Source of the DNA: an uncultured Verrucomicrobiales bacterium
Lineage (GTDB): Bacteria > Verrucomicrobiota > Verrucomicrobiia > Verrucomicrobiales > Akkermansiaceae
NCBI GenBank assembly: GCA_937969495.1
Contig: CALBVY010000036.1
Span: forward strand, 1-64,000
Direction of reading: 5' to 3'
Length of the DNA: 64,000 bases
This document shows, in pieces, positions 26,683 to 36,274 of this stretch. Under the pieces are notes generated by a model. That model was not told the DNA's origin and did not search any database. It saw nothing but the letters and a program-made list of their open reading frames with translations. Position numbers and translations under genes: made by a program. Position 1 is the stretch's first letter, and each line of letters opens with the position of its first letter.

Positions 26683-28209
26683 CTACTCTTCAGGGCTGGA
26701 GTTGGTGCAGGTGCGGAAGCCGAGATCAGCTCTACGCAGGTTTCTATCACTTACCCATTCAAACGCTCGGGCACCATACTTAGGCTTGAGATAGGAGGCG
26801 CCACAAATGATAAAACGTGCTGGTTGGGATGGGTCAGCAGAGTCATAGCTACGCTTCAATGTCCACTCACTGACGTTACCTGCCATGGCATAAATGCCGT
26901 GACTTGTTTTTTCTGTTTGATCTACGGCTATCCATCCGGTGCCAGTGAGTGTGGTAGGATCTGCACCAGCGGCACAGGCGGCATACCATTCTTCTCTGGT
27001 GGGTAGCCGGCGGCCTTTCCATTCTGCATAGGCATAGGCATCCCACCAATCTACGCCTACGACGGGGTAATTGAGATCAATGGGCATGGTATTCCATGTT
27101 TCCCCTGTGGTTGCCGCATTGTAGAGTGTAGCCCAATCTTCTGGGGTGTGGTCTGTTTTAGTTGGGGGCTGTTCAGGATGCTGATAAATACGACGTTGTT
27201 CAGCTGTGATGACGGAGAATGCCTTGAGGAACTTGGCATACTCACCAATGGTGACTTCGTGAGCTTCTATGGAGAAATTCTGAAGTTTTATGGGTGTGCC
27301 CATGGGGCCGGGGTATTGGCCATTGGGGATTTTTACCAAGTCTATTAGCTCGCGTTCAGGGGTTACCGTTTTATGGTTGGATATGTAGTAGGTAAGACCG
27401 ATGGCAATGGCGATTATGGCTATAGCGATAGCGATCTTTGCTAAGATAGCGGTATAAAAAGAGCGTTTTCTCGCGGTATTGGAGCTGTTACGTTTTGCGC
27501 TTTTTTTTGTTTCTGAAAGCTGGTGTTCAATTTCATTGGCTAGACGATGAATTTGTTCCCAGCTCAGAGGCTGGCCCTCATATCCGTTGATCATGTAATC
27601 CAGTAAAGAAGCAGTGCGGGTGGCACCAGGCTCCCCAGATGTGAGCATGCCGAGAAATAGGTTGCCCAACAATTTTTTATCTTGAGTCGCTACTTCAGTG
27701 TTTGGATGACCAGCTACAGCTTGATTGACTAAACGACATTCTAACTTGTCATCAATCATGATGTCATGAGCAGTGAGCGGCTGCGTAGCGATATTTTGTT
27801 GTTCGATGCTTTGAGCCGTTCCTGCGATATTACGCATGATAGATGCTAAGTGTATCGGAGTGATACTGAGGCCTTCTTCATAGTGAGCCTGGAGGCTTTG
27901 CCCATGGAGTTTTTCACGAGCATAAAAACAATGACCTTGCTCTTGAACAGCTTCTAGAACAGAGCTGACGAGTGGGTGATCGACAGTTGCTTTACTCCTG
28001 ACATCGGCCATGAATGCTTCCGTAGCCTCTGTAGTATGATGGTGCGTTCCGTGGAGACTACAGATGGCTACTTCACGCTGCACAGAGATCTGAGTGGCGG
28101 ACCATGTTGTTGTATGCTGATCCTTTGAAAGCAGCTCACCGATGAGGTAATCACCGATTTGTTGTCCAGATACTAGTATTTCTAGTGTGGGTGCGTTGTT
28201 TTTATCCAT
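26683..28209 (-). CDS. Pseudokinase - transmembrane - FGE/sulfatase-modifying-factor fusion protein
   Basis: 508 residues. Residues ~15-230 follow the layout of a Ser/Thr kinase N- and C-lobe but lack the key residues: the VAIK Lys is Cys50 (EVAIC), the HRD/DLKxxN loop reads LTAHDIMIDD and no DFG is seen. One membrane segment (~252-275, Ile/Ala-rich) separates it from an FGE/SUMF1-type domain (~285-505): HEVTIGEYAKFL, VVGVDWWDAYAYAEWKGRRLPTREEW, GNVSEW, GFRTC. The two Cys of the active formylglycine enzyme are not evident, so this domain may be structural. Kinase-FGE fusions are known in Planctomycetes and Verrucomicrobia. Membrane orientation is cytosolic pseudokinase, periplasmic FGE if the usual topology holds. 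Confidence 0.85.
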   Translation of the reverse strand: MDKNNAPTLEILVSGQQIGDYLIGELLSKDQHTTTWSATQISVQREVAICSLHGTHHHTTEATEAFMADVRSKATVDHPLVSSVLEAVQEQGHCFYAREKLHGQSLQAHYEEGLSITPIHLASIMRNIAGTAQSIEQQNIATQPLTAHDIMIDDKLECRLVNQAVAGHPNTEVATQDKKLLGNLFLGMLTSGEPGATRTASLLDYMINGYEGQPLSWEQIHRLANEIEHQLSETKKSAKRNSSNTARKRSFYTAILAKIAIAIAIIAIAIGLTYYISNHKTVTPERELIDLVKIPNGQYPGPMGTPIKLQNFSIEAHEVTIGEYAKFLKAFSVITAEQRRIYQHPEQPPTKTDHTPEDWATLYNAATTGETWNTMPIDLNYPVVGVDWWDAYAYAEWKGRRLPTREEWYAACAAGADPTTLTGTGWIAVDQTEKTSHGIYAMAGNVSEWTLKRSYDSADPSQPARFIICGASYLKPKYGARAFEWVSDRNLRRADLGFRTCTNSSPEE

Positions 28210-28297
28210 GGCAAACGTGTGGAAAAATATTTAACCTATGGAGTGTCACTGGGGAAGGATTTAGCAGAGAAAATCAACAAATCGTTTCCTAACAATG

Positions 28298-29494
28298 TTA
28301 GCGTTGGGGAAGTGCTGGAGCGCGTGGGTTATCACCATAGCCATCATCGATATTGGGTAAGAGTTGGCCGCCATCATCTGGCATGCCAGGGGCGAACTGA
28401 TCCATGGGGTCATTAGGGAATAGATCAGCGCGCATTTTATTACCATGAATGCTATGGAGTCGTCTTGGCTGCGCTTGCTGATCGATTACGTCTCCTTTGT
28501 AGATAAGTTCTACTACAAAGCCATAATACTTGCGCCTACCGAGAATATGCTCATCTGCTAGGTCTATTTCAGGAATAGTATAGGATACCTTGAGGGTTTC
28601 TTCACTGCTTGTGTCTTTCCAGTCCACTTTTTGGTCTGACCAGATGTGGGTGATCTTAGATGTGGGATCAGCTTTTTTGATTTCACCACCATTAACGCGA
28701 TCATAGAAATGTACAAGGACTTCTACATCATTATTCTCGATGATTTTATCTTGTCTAGCGAGTATGGGGATAGATATGTCTACGTGTTTACCTGCTAGAA
28801 GCCCGCTTGCTTTGTTGCTTTTTAAAGGTCCAATGACGAGATCGTTTTTCTGGATACCTTTATTGATACCTTTGATGAGTTTTTCGGATGCGAGTGGGTA
28901 GTAGTATCCGGCTTTGATACCCATTTGCTGGATTTGTTGGTAGTGGTTTGCTGCTTGAGTAAACATACCCATTTCTTCGTAGAGGAGTGCTTTATGATAA
29001 GTGACGGCTGGTTCTGTAGGGTCAATGCGTGTGGCTTCGTCTAATTTGAGCATGGCACGCATCATATCGTCTTCCACTTGGAGTGTGCGTGATTCTTGGA
29101 TTAGACGTTCTACGCGCGGATTTGCAATCGTGGATGGCTGTGAGGCCGGTGTTGTGGACTGTGAGCGTTGAGGATTGCTAGGGGCTGCTGGCACACGGAG
29201 GGGCTTGTAGGCTTGTGTTTTAGGAGAGTCACTGACACTGGCAAGAATTTCTGCAACACTACGTGGCTGAATGGGCTCCTGAAAATGATGGGCTGTCTTT
29301 GGCTTTTCTATTACTGCCTGAGGTGCTTGGTCACTTCGCACAGTGAGTGCTGTGCCGATAGTAATAAGCTGAGCAAAGCCAATGAGGGCTAGTAGCCAAC
29401 AAGTAATCGTGAAGGTAGGTCTCATATGAGAAGGCCGCTGTAATGTCATAGGCGGTTGTTTATGAGTGACTTGTGCAGATGCCGTTTTGCTCAT
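28298..29494 (-). CDS. Membrane-anchored protein with helical/TPR-like segment, unknown function
   Basis: 398 residues from the ATG at 29494; an in-frame GTG at 29572 would add 26 residues but is a weaker start. One membrane segment (~24-46, ITCWLLALIGFAQLITIGTA) follows a Pro/Gln-rich head. After a Pro-rich linker (~75-125), residues ~130-215 look like TPR-type helices (EPAVTYHKALLYEEMGMF). The C-terminal ~170 residues are beta-rich with no known motif. It lies 88 bases upstream of the pseudokinase-FGE gene on the same strand, suggesting a joint envelope function. Confidence 0.75.
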   Translation of the reverse strand: MSKTASAQVTHKQPPMTLQRPSHMRPTFTITCWLLALIGFAQLITIGTALTVRSDQAPQAVIEKPKTAHHFQEPIQPRSVAEILASVSDSPKTQAYKPLRVPAAPSNPQRSQSTTPASQPSTIANPRVERLIQESRTLQVEDDMMRAMLKLDEATRIDPTEPAVTYHKALLYEEMGMFTQAANHYQQIQQMGIKAGYYYPLASEKLIKGINKGIQKNDLVIGPLKSNKASGLLAGKHVDISIPILARQDKIIENNDVEVLVHFYDRVNGGEIKKADPTSKITHIWSDQKVDWKDTSSEETLKVSYTIPEIDLADEHILGRRKYYGFVVELIYKGDVIDQQAQPRRLHSIHGNKMRADLFPNDPMDQFAPGMPDDGGQLLPNIDDGYGDNPRAPALPQR

Positions 29495-29694
29495 AAGTGT
29501 GGGCAACACTAAAGTGGGTGTTCCGCGTCTGTCAATACGGGAAAAAATATCGAGGTTGATCAGAAAGCTCACAAACGGGAGACTTGGGTTTCAGATTACA
29601 CGGGTATTTTTTTTAAAATCGAATGTATAATCTGGGTTAAATCAACCAAAGACGAGTCTTGCTAGTTAGGTAAAGGGGTTTCAAATTGCCGTAG

Positions 29695-30108
29695 ATGAGC
29701 AAAGTAGATTTAAAACTACAGGAGGTAATCGATGAATTTGATTGCCAGACAGGGACATTGCATCGTGCCGATGGCGATGTGTTGTTGATTGTGAGTCATG
29801 CTGGTGTGCCTGACTTTTTGATTGAGAAAATAGCGAAGATTCCTTTTGGTAAAGGTATTGCAGGTGTGGCTGCAGAAAGTCGAGCTCCAGTTGAGTTGTG
29901 TAATCTGCAACAAGATCTTGGTGGTGTGGCTAAACAGGATGCTCGGAAAACAGGTGTTTCGGGGTCTTTGGCTGTGCCCATTTTTTCCAATGATGGGAAT
30001 AAGGTGGTTGGGACGCTTGGAGTGGGGAAGGTAGTGCCATATGATTTTACGGATCAAGAAAAAGTGCGTTTAGCTACGCTTGGCCAAGAGATGAGAGCTT
30101 TAATCTAA
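29695..30108 (+). CDS. GAF-domain protein
   Basis: 137 residues forming a single GAF domain: GKGIAGVAAESRAPVELCNL and VSGSLAVPIFSND are the typical strands of the ligand pocket. There is no fused kinase, cyclase or DNA-binding domain. The cysteines required by free methionine-R-sulfoxide reductases are not present, so that function is unlikely. It may be a small stand-alone sensor or chaperone-like subunit. It stands alone, converging with the glycosyltransferase gene across 25 bases. Confidence 0.82.
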   Translation: MSKVDLKLQEVIDEFDCQTGTLHRADGDVLLIVSHAGVPDFLIEKIAKIPFGKGIAGVAAESRAPVELCNLQQDLGGVAKQDARKTGVSGSLAVPIFSNDGNKVVGTLGVGKVVPYDFTDQEKVRLATLGQEMRALI

Positions 30109-30133
30109 CATATGAAAAGGGGGTGATCGGCAG

Positions 30134-31066
30134 CTATTTTTTTAATCTTATTTTCAGAGAGGCCTTTCTGTACTTCCACCTCCAAGGATTCCAGTAAAGT
30201 GATCTATTGATGCATGAACGAGCTTTGTGCCATTTAGGTATTTTTTTGTAAAATTTAGACGCTCTATGCCATCGTGATGCCATTGCTTTTTTTAAAGGAG
30301 CTGTGCGGATGGAGGGATCGAGTAGAGTGATTTTTTCATAAATATTTTCCAATCTGGCTACCCAACGTTCTTCTCGGTCAGCGTATTGACTACTTAAATT
30401 GCACTCCTCCTCTTTTTGGGAAGCGTTTCCTATGTTAAAAATAACTGGTTTCCCCTCAGCAATGACCCAGGGGCCTTTGAGCGACATCATGCAGAAAAGC
30501 TCAGTGTCCTCACTGGGATCAACTTCTGGCCAGCCGCCGAGATCAGCAACAATTCTGGAGCGTAATAAAGAACAAGAGGTGATTCCGCCGCCGTGTTTAA
30601 AGATCCAGGTAATAGGATCAGACGTCAGATCTAGTCCCCCTGCGGATTGTGTAGGTCCATTTAGAAACATGCGATAGGAACGCTCTGTGGTGGCGGCAAC
30701 AGCATCCGGCCTTGATTCTAAAGATTTTACACAGCGTTCTAAAAAGTCATCTGGCCAGTGATCATCTGAATCAAGAAAGGCAACATATTGTGCATCTTCT
30801 ATGTGAGAGAAGCCTACATTACGAGTCTTTGCTGCTGTGGACTTTGGCTTACGAATGACTTTCCAGTCAATATGGCCAGCATGATTACTTAACCATTTCT
30901 CTGTTTGTGTGGCTGTGTCATCTGTAGATCCATCGTCTACTATGATGAGCTTATTGGGAGGTAGGGTCTGAGCAATGACATACTGCAGGGTTTCTTGCAG
31001 TATCTTGGCCCGGTTATACACTGGGATTACGATGGCTATGCCACGGTTAGAATGACATTTTTCCAC
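30134..31066 (-). CDS. Glycosyltransferase family 2 (first-strand GT-A) protein
   Basis: 310 residues. GIAIVIPVYNRAKILQETL at the start, VDDGSTDDT, and FLDSDDHW (DxD-type metal site) define the GT2 fold; the C-terminal ~70 residues are basic. It probably transfers a sugar to a surface glycan, lipopolysaccharide or protein. It is the last gene of a minus-strand run, four bases after the HD-like protein. Confidence 0.9.
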   Translation of the reverse strand: MEKCHSNRGIAIVIPVYNRAKILQETLQYVIAQTLPPNKLIIVDDGSTDDTATQTEKWLSNHAGHIDWKVIRKPKSTAAKTRNVGFSHIEDAQYVAFLDSDDHWPDDFLERCVKSLESRPDAVAATTERSYRMFLNGPTQSAGGLDLTSDPITWIFKHGGGITSCSLLRSRIVADLGGWPEVDPSEDTELFCMMSLKGPWVIAEGKPVIFNIGNASQKEEECNLSSQYADREERWVARLENIYEKITLLDPSIRTAPLKKAMASRWHRASKFYKKIPKWHKARSCINRSLYWNPWRWKYRKASLKIRLKK

Positions 31067-31070
31067 TGGG

Positions 31071-31784
31071 TTAATGCTTACTATTTCCTTTGAGTAAACG
31101 ACCTAAAATAGATCGATTGCGTCTTTTTCTGAATTGTGGAATACCTTCTTTGATGCGAATGGATCCAGCATCTGCTGTGGTTAAATATTCTGGTACGGAT
31201 GCCTGTTGGGCGTTCTGAATGGCCAATTGAAATTGAGCTCCTGCTTCATCGTTGATAGTTCGAGAGGCAGCTTCGATGATGGCCTTTACGGCATGATCAG
31301 CTCCACCCTCTAGTTCTTTAGGTGTTTTTGCGGGTGCATAGACGGTTCCTAAATCAAGAAGTTCATCATATAAATCTGCTAGAGAAAGCACCAGGTAATC
31401 ACGGTTTTCTGAAATCAGCGGGTCATTCGATTTCTCAGATGTATAGAGATAAACCAACTTCTCTACAGGAGTGCCAACTGTTTCACCAAGGTATTGCCGT
31501 CGTGCAGACGTGGCGCCTGAAGTCTTATCTCCGAATTTTCCATAGAGGTAAGCGGAATGCAGTAGCCCTGCTGTTACCATAGCGGGTCGCTCTTGCCAAT
31601 GTGCTAAGACACTGGCAGTTCCTACTAAATGACAAATAAAAGGTTTTTGGCTTGGGCGGTAGGCATTAGGAAAAAGCTGTTGTGATACATTGTAGGCTTT
31701 TTTGATAGAGATGAGGTCTGTGTCTGACCAATCTTCTAATTGAAGTTGATTGTAGAGCTGCAGGTTGGTTTGTGCGACGTTCAT
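31071..31784 (-). CDS. HD-like (RelA/SpoT hydrolase-fold, DUF6817-like) protein
   Basis: 237 residues from the ATG at 31784, which overlaps the TGA of the preceding glycosyltransferase (ATGA); an earlier start at 31814 would overlap it by 34 bases. Residues ~45-95 read like the HD region of (p)ppGpp hydrolases: FICHLVGTASVLAHW, then AGLLHSAYLYGKFGD, in which Ser replaces the HD Asp as in DUF6817 proteins. The C-terminus is Arg/Lys-rich. Placement between two GT2 genes points to a role in nucleotide-sugar or glycan metabolism rather than stringent response, but this is inference. The DUF6817 name is from memory and untested. Confidence 0.7.
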   Translation of the reverse strand: MNVAQTNLQLYNQLQLEDWSDTDLISIKKAYNVSQQLFPNAYRPSQKPFICHLVGTASVLAHWQERPAMVTAGLLHSAYLYGKFGDKTSGATSARRQYLGETVGTPVEKLVYLYTSEKSNDPLISENRDYLVLSLADLYDELLDLGTVYAPAKTPKELEGGADHAVKAIIEAASRTINDEAGAQFQLAIQNAQQASVPEYLTTADAGSIRIKEGIPQFRKRRNRSILGRLLKGNSKH

Positions 31785-32767
31785 GGGTGAGAGCGATATT
31801 TGAATCGGTTCCATTTTGGTTCCAGTGGTTTAAAGATTTTTTTTCTATAGAAGCGAGCTACCCTTTCCCCAAAAAGTTTGCGAACTCTGTGGATACTTTG
31901 GCAGCCATAACTACGGTGCATACGGAGCCATTCTAACCCTCGTCCATGCTTGTTGGAAATATGCTCTAGGCCCCATTTATTTTTAAAATGTTGTTGATTG
32001 GCGAGCATCCAATGTTCACTCCATCGCAAAAAGAAAAACTGGCGATCTTCGCGCGTCAAATGTTGTGGTGGGACATAGGTGATTTTAGCCTCAGGCTCTA
32101 GCCATATTTCGTAGCCATTCTTGGTGGCTGTCATGGAAAAGTCCCCATGTTCTGCGTGACAAAGCAGAGCTTCATCAAGTCCCCCAATTTTTTCGAGCAT
32201 ATCCATCCGTGCTAAGACGGTGTGAAATTCAATTAACTCTGTTTGTTTACGAACAAGATCTGATGTTAATTCAGCAGCGGGTAAATGCTGGCAGTCATGT
32301 TTTTCAAAATAGATTAAGCGATTTTTCTCATCGCGTTTAAGCCCGCATTGGCCACCGAACATATGAATTTTTGAGCATTCTGGAAGATGTTCATAATAAG
32401 TAGGCCCTACTAGTCCAGCTCCTGTTTCATCGGCGCATTTAACGAGAGCGGATAGCCAGTTTTTACTTACCAATACATCGTTATCGACGAATACAATATA
32501 ATCGGCATCTGTATTTTCCTTGGCCCACCTATAGGCCATATTACGAGCGCGGTTAGGTGGTAAATAGCGGTCACTACGAATAAGTTTAAAGCCCTTTTCC
32601 TCAGCAAAGCTCTCTAAAAATGATTGGGTCTCCTTGTCAGAATTGCCATCAATACAAACCAAATTAAATGGTTCACTCGTCATTTCGTAGAGCTGTCTGA
32701 GGCATTTCTCAGTGGTGCTAAAAACTTCTCTAGGAACAAATGCAATAACAGGAATGTTATTTTTCAT
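31781..32767 (-). CDS. Glycosyltransferase family 2 protein
   Basis: 328 residues from the ATG at 32767 (an upstream TTG at 32776 is less likely). IPVIAFVPREVFSTTEKCL starts the GT-A fold; CIDGNSDKETQSFL and YIVFVDNDVLVSKNWL give the nucleotide and DxD-type sites. It resembles GT2 enzymes acting on surface polysaccharides. Coupled by ATGA to the HD-like gene downstream and 66 bases after the EamA transporter gene, it starts a GT2-HD-GT2 unit. Confidence 0.9.
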   Translation of the reverse strand: MKNNIPVIAFVPREVFSTTEKCLRQLYEMTSEPFNLVCIDGNSDKETQSFLESFAEEKGFKLIRSDRYLPPNRARNMAYRWAKENTDADYIVFVDNDVLVSKNWLSALVKCADETGAGLVGPTYYEHLPECSKIHMFGGQCGLKRDEKNRLIYFEKHDCQHLPAAELTSDLVRKQTELIEFHTVLARMDMLEKIGGLDEALLCHAEHGDFSMTATKNGYEIWLEPEAKITYVPPQHLTREDRQFFFLRWSEHWMLANQQHFKNKWGLEHISNKHGRGLEWLRMHRSYGCQSIHRVRKLFGERVARFYRKKIFKPLEPKWNRFKYRSHP

Positions 32768-32833
32768 ACACAGCAAAAATAATGTATAATTGAAGGTGAG
32801 TCAGGTCAAATTTTCCTTAAAATGTGTAAGGAG

Positions 32834-33751
32834 TTATTTAACCTGTGTATCAGGTTTCACGCGCTGTAGTGTGACAATAGAGAAAATAACTAACAAGCCT
32901 CCTAGCCAGATGCCTATCCCAGGAGATTCACCAGAAACTAATAGATAGGACTCTATCACTGCGCAGACGGGTACCAAAAATCGATAGCCTGCCAGCAGTG
33001 TTACGGGGAATAAACTGGTAAGATGATTCCAGAGACCAAAGCCAAGAGCTGAGACACATGCGAGGTAGATGGTGAGCCAAATGACCTTAGCTGGAAAGAG
33101 AGTGGTCAACTCTGGCCAAGCCGAAAGCCCTGAGAGTAAAAACATCAGCCCGCCAAAGAGCAGGCCATATCCAGTGGCAGCTTTTGCGCCCATTGTTTTC
33201 ATGACTTTTTGTAATACGATGAGCCCTAGTGTTCCGCTCAGGGTGCTGCAGAGAAATAAGATAGCCCCTAAAACAGGATACCCACTCCCAGCGCCAGGTT
33301 TGTAGACGGCTAGTAGCACTCCTACAGCACCGATGCCGATTAATGACCACTGCATGCGCGAGGGCCATGGGGTTTTCAGAATGAGAGGTGCTAGAATAAG
33401 CCACCAGAAACTACCGGAAGCTACCAGAAGACTGCCCAGCACCGCGCTAGAAGTAGAGAGTGCGGTGTAAAATAAGGTGTACTGGATATAAGTTTGTGTG
33501 GCCGCAAGCGTTAGTAGCGGCAGCCATGGAGTTGCCTTGAGCTCTACCAAAGGTTTGCGTGCCACGGCTAAAAGTATGGCGCCGCCAATGGTAAACCTAA
33601 CACCCGCTAGGATAAATCTGTTTGGCATGTCTGGCTCAACACCCAGCCGTGACCATTCTGCATAAATGGCTTTGATCCCCGGAAAAGCACTACCCCAAAG
33701 TAAGGCACATAGAAGAACCACAAAGGGGCACATGCGAGAGGTGATCGTCAT
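32834..33751 (-). CDS. EamA/DMT-superfamily transporter
   Basis: 305 residues with about ten hydrophobic segments in two homologous halves, the EamA layout (RhaT/YddG-type drug/metabolite exporters). The substrate cannot be read from the sequence. It begins four bases after the mpl stop codon, so it is in the same transcript as mpl and the HAD phosphatase gene, which might point to a wall-precursor, nucleotide or amino acid substrate. Confidence 0.9.
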   Translation of the reverse strand: MTITSRMCPFVVLLCALLWGSAFPGIKAIYAEWSRLGVEPDMPNRFILAGVRFTIGGAILLAVARKPLVELKATPWLPLLTLAATQTYIQYTLFYTALSTSSAVLGSLLVASGSFWWLILAPLILKTPWPSRMQWSLIGIGAVGVLLAVYKPGAGSGYPVLGAILFLCSTLSGTLGLIVLQKVMKTMGAKAATGYGLLFGGLMFLLSGLSAWPELTTLFPAKVIWLTIYLACVSALGFGLWNHLTSLFPVTLLAGYRFLVPVCAVIESYLLVSGESPGIGIWLGGLLVIFSIVTLQRVKPDTQVK

Positions 33752-33755
33752 GAGG

Positions 33756-35135
33756 CTATGAACTCAGAGAGTTCAATAATTTCTGATGAATTCCATCAAA
33801 GCCGCCGTTACTCAGCACGGCTACGGTGTCCCCTTCTTTAGCCTGTGAGGTGACAAGCTCAACGATGGCTTCCACATTAGCACAGTAGTGACTATCAGTG
33901 CCAGCAGCCTTGATGTCTGCCATGAGTTTTTCGGGATCAAGTCTATCTGACTCATCCACTTTTTCAGGATCTGGAACAGCGGCAACAACAGCTATATCTG
34001 CTTTGCTTAGATTAGTGGCTAGTTCGTCTTGGAAAATATTTCGTCGTGTGGTGTTTGAGCGTGGCTCGAAGATAGCCCATAGACGTGAGCTTGGATACTG
34101 CTGGCGTAAGCTATCCACAGCAAGGCCGATGGCGGTGGGGTGATGCGCGAAATCATCAATTACCCGGACTCCACCTGCTGTGCCCCGCACTTCTTGGCGG
34201 CGCGCAATACCATCAAAGCTTAATAAACCTTTACGGATATCATCAGGAGAAAACCCAGAAAATCTAGCCGCGCAAATTGCCATAGCCGCATTCCTAACAT
34301 TAAATTCTCCAGCCATGGGGAGCTCATAATTTTCTTCATCTAAGGTGAAGTGGGTGCCTTCAGGAAGGTAGTTAATGTTTGTCACCTGCAGATCGCAGCT
34401 ATTTCCAAGACCCACAGTCATCACTGGAGCTGGTGCATCTCTTGCAATATCTAAGCTGTTAGGGCAATCGCCATTGATGTAGGCAATGCCATTAAGAGGC
34501 ACAATATTTAACAGGCGCTTAAAGGTAAGTTTGATTTCATCTAACGAATCGTAAATATCTGCATGATCAAATTCGACATTATTAACGATGACTATCTCAG
34601 GGAGATAGTGAAGGAATTTGGAGCGTTTATCGAAGAATGCTGTATCATATTCATCACCTTCTAACACAACAAATTTTGAATCCGTAAATGCTGCGCCTTT
34701 ACCGAGGTTGCTTGGGATGCCGCCGATCATATGACTGGGATCAACGCCTGCGGATTTCAGTAGCCATGCGAGTAGGGAGCTGGTTGTTGTCTTGCCATGT
34801 GTGCCGCTCACTACGAGGTTACTTTTCCCTCGGAGAAAATGTTCCTTGAGAACTTCTGGTAGAGAAACGTAGAGGAGCTTTCGTGAGAGGGCAGCTTCTG
34901 CTTCTTTGTTGCCTCGGCTGATGGCGTTTCCTACCACGATTACCTCGGCAGTTTCAGGAATATTTTCCGCTTTGTAACCAGGGAAAATGGTTACCCCTTG
35001 GTCTTCAAGAAAAGTAGACATGGGGGGGTAGACATTTTCATCAGAGCCAGTGACGGTAAAACCTTTTGCCTGCATTGCGGCGGCTACAGAACCCATCGCG
35101 GTTCCACAAATTCCAATAAAGTGAATGTGTTGCAT
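33756..35135 (-). CDS. mpl: UDP-N-acetylmuramate:L-alanyl-gamma-D-glutamyl-meso-diaminopimelate ligase
   Basis: 459 residues, the size of Mpl. HIHFIGICGTAMGS opens a Rossmann-like domain, SGTHGKTTTSSLLAW is the ATP-binding loop of Mur ligases, and VIDDFAHHPTAIG marks the C-terminal domain. HIGICGTxMG with no further specific MurC motifs favours Mpl over MurC. It recycles murein tripeptide by joining it to UDP-MurNAc in the cytoplasm. Its gene is preceded by a HAD phosphatase gene (38 bases) and followed by the EamA transporter (4 bases). Confidence 0.94.
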   Translation of the reverse strand: MQHIHFIGICGTAMGSVAAAMQAKGFTVTGSDENVYPPMSTFLEDQGVTIFPGYKAENIPETAEVIVVGNAISRGNKEAEAALSRKLLYVSLPEVLKEHFLRGKSNLVVSGTHGKTTTSSLLAWLLKSAGVDPSHMIGGIPSNLGKGAAFTDSKFVVLEGDEYDTAFFDKRSKFLHYLPEIVIVNNVEFDHADIYDSLDEIKLTFKRLLNIVPLNGIAYINGDCPNSLDIARDAPAPVMTVGLGNSCDLQVTNINYLPEGTHFTLDEENYELPMAGEFNVRNAAMAICAARFSGFSPDDIRKGLLSFDGIARRQEVRGTAGGVRVIDDFAHHPTAIGLAVDSLRQQYPSSRLWAIFEPRSNTTRRNIFQDELATNLSKADIAVVAAVPDPEKVDESDRLDPEKLMADIKAAGTDSHYCANVEAIVELVTSQAKEGDTVAVLSNGGFDGIHQKLLNSLSS

Positions 35136-35173
35136 AGAAGCTTACTAGATTAAATATTCAGTTTTCTGTGTGT

Positions 35174-36055
35174 TTAGAATTGTGGGGCAGAGACTGTGCC
35201 GCCTTGGATCTCTTCGGTGCGGCGAAGTAGAATATTATCAGCTACTTCACTGACCATTTGCTCTAGCAGCAGTCTGAGGTGGCTCCCTTCACGATAATCA
35301 GCAGGTGCTATATGCTTAACCCGATCTGCTTTTGCGCAGAGCTGGTAGCATTTCCGGAAGCTTCGCCTGCTGGGGTCTTCTGGGTTATAAACTGCGATGG
35401 CATTACCACCATTTTTGCGCATAACGGTGAAGCAAGGAACATCCGTTGGGCCATCACCTACATAGACCATATTTTCAAAAGGAATGGGACGTAGCTCAGG
35501 TGCGAGATGATCGTTAACATCCTCGGAGTAATCTAATAAACCTTTGTTAATTCTAAATAAAAACTGCGTCTTTGTGGTGTGTGAGATGGTGCGCTTGGAG
35601 TGGCGGATGTGGCCTTGAGCATCTTCGCCAAATTCACACCCATAGATGGCGCGGAATTGATCACGAATACTACTTCCATCTAGCAAGGCTTTTAGTCCAG
35701 AGGAGACGATGTAATATTCAATTCTGATATCCTGAGTATGGTGGTCATCAGTAAGGCATTTACTGCGTAATCCTTCGAACAACTCTGGCACGCCGGGAAA
35801 GAAGCTTAAATTTGCACCCAGCTCAGTGAGGCGTGCATTGGACACTTGATCCATTTCCAGATAATCTAGCAAGCATTGCATGTAAGCGAGCTCACCATCC
35901 CATTCTTGTTCCTGCACGAGGGCATTGCATTTTTTCCAGAATGATTCTGGGTTGATACCAAACTCAGGAAACAAAACATCGTCTTGCATGTAACTAGGAC
36001 TCAGTGTCTGATCGTAGTCAAACACGAGCGCAATGGTATTCTGTGTAATGGCCAT
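35174..36055 (-). CDS. HAD-superfamily hydrolase
   Basis: 293 residues from the ATG at 36055 (MAITQNTIALVFDYDQTLS); the open frame continues upstream to 36217 but that stretch is not conserved in style. FDYDQT is the HAD nucleophile motif (Asp and Asp), VSSG the second motif and YVGDGPTDVPCF the acidic fourth motif. A large cap (~25-100) is present. Phosphatase substrate unknown; the downstream mpl gene suggests a link with peptidoglycan recycling but this is weak. It is the first gene of the mpl run. Confidence 0.88.
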   Translation of the reverse strand: MAITQNTIALVFDYDQTLSPSYMQDDVLFPEFGINPESFWKKCNALVQEQEWDGELAYMQCLLDYLEMDQVSNARLTELGANLSFFPGVPELFEGLRSKCLTDDHHTQDIRIEYYIVSSGLKALLDGSSIRDQFRAIYGCEFGEDAQGHIRHSKRTISHTTKTQFLFRINKGLLDYSEDVNDHLAPELRPIPFENMVYVGDGPTDVPCFTVMRKNGGNAIAVYNPEDPSRRSFRKCYQLCAKADRVKHIAPADYREGSHLRLLLEQMVSEVADNILLRRTEEIQGGTVSAPQF

Positions 36056-36274
36056 AATCTTACAATCTGGTAACACCAGGGGCATAAGGAAACCAGCCAC
36101 GTGGAGGAACAGCAAGTGATAAAAAGAATACACGCGTCTTTTCTGCTGATGGCCGATGGATATTTTCTGATTAAGAATTGTTACCACGTAAATTCTGGCA
36201 TAGCACGTAGCATCCACTCATCCTGATCTCTCGAATAGGTTGGATCCTGCACTATTCCTCAAAATCTTAAAATA

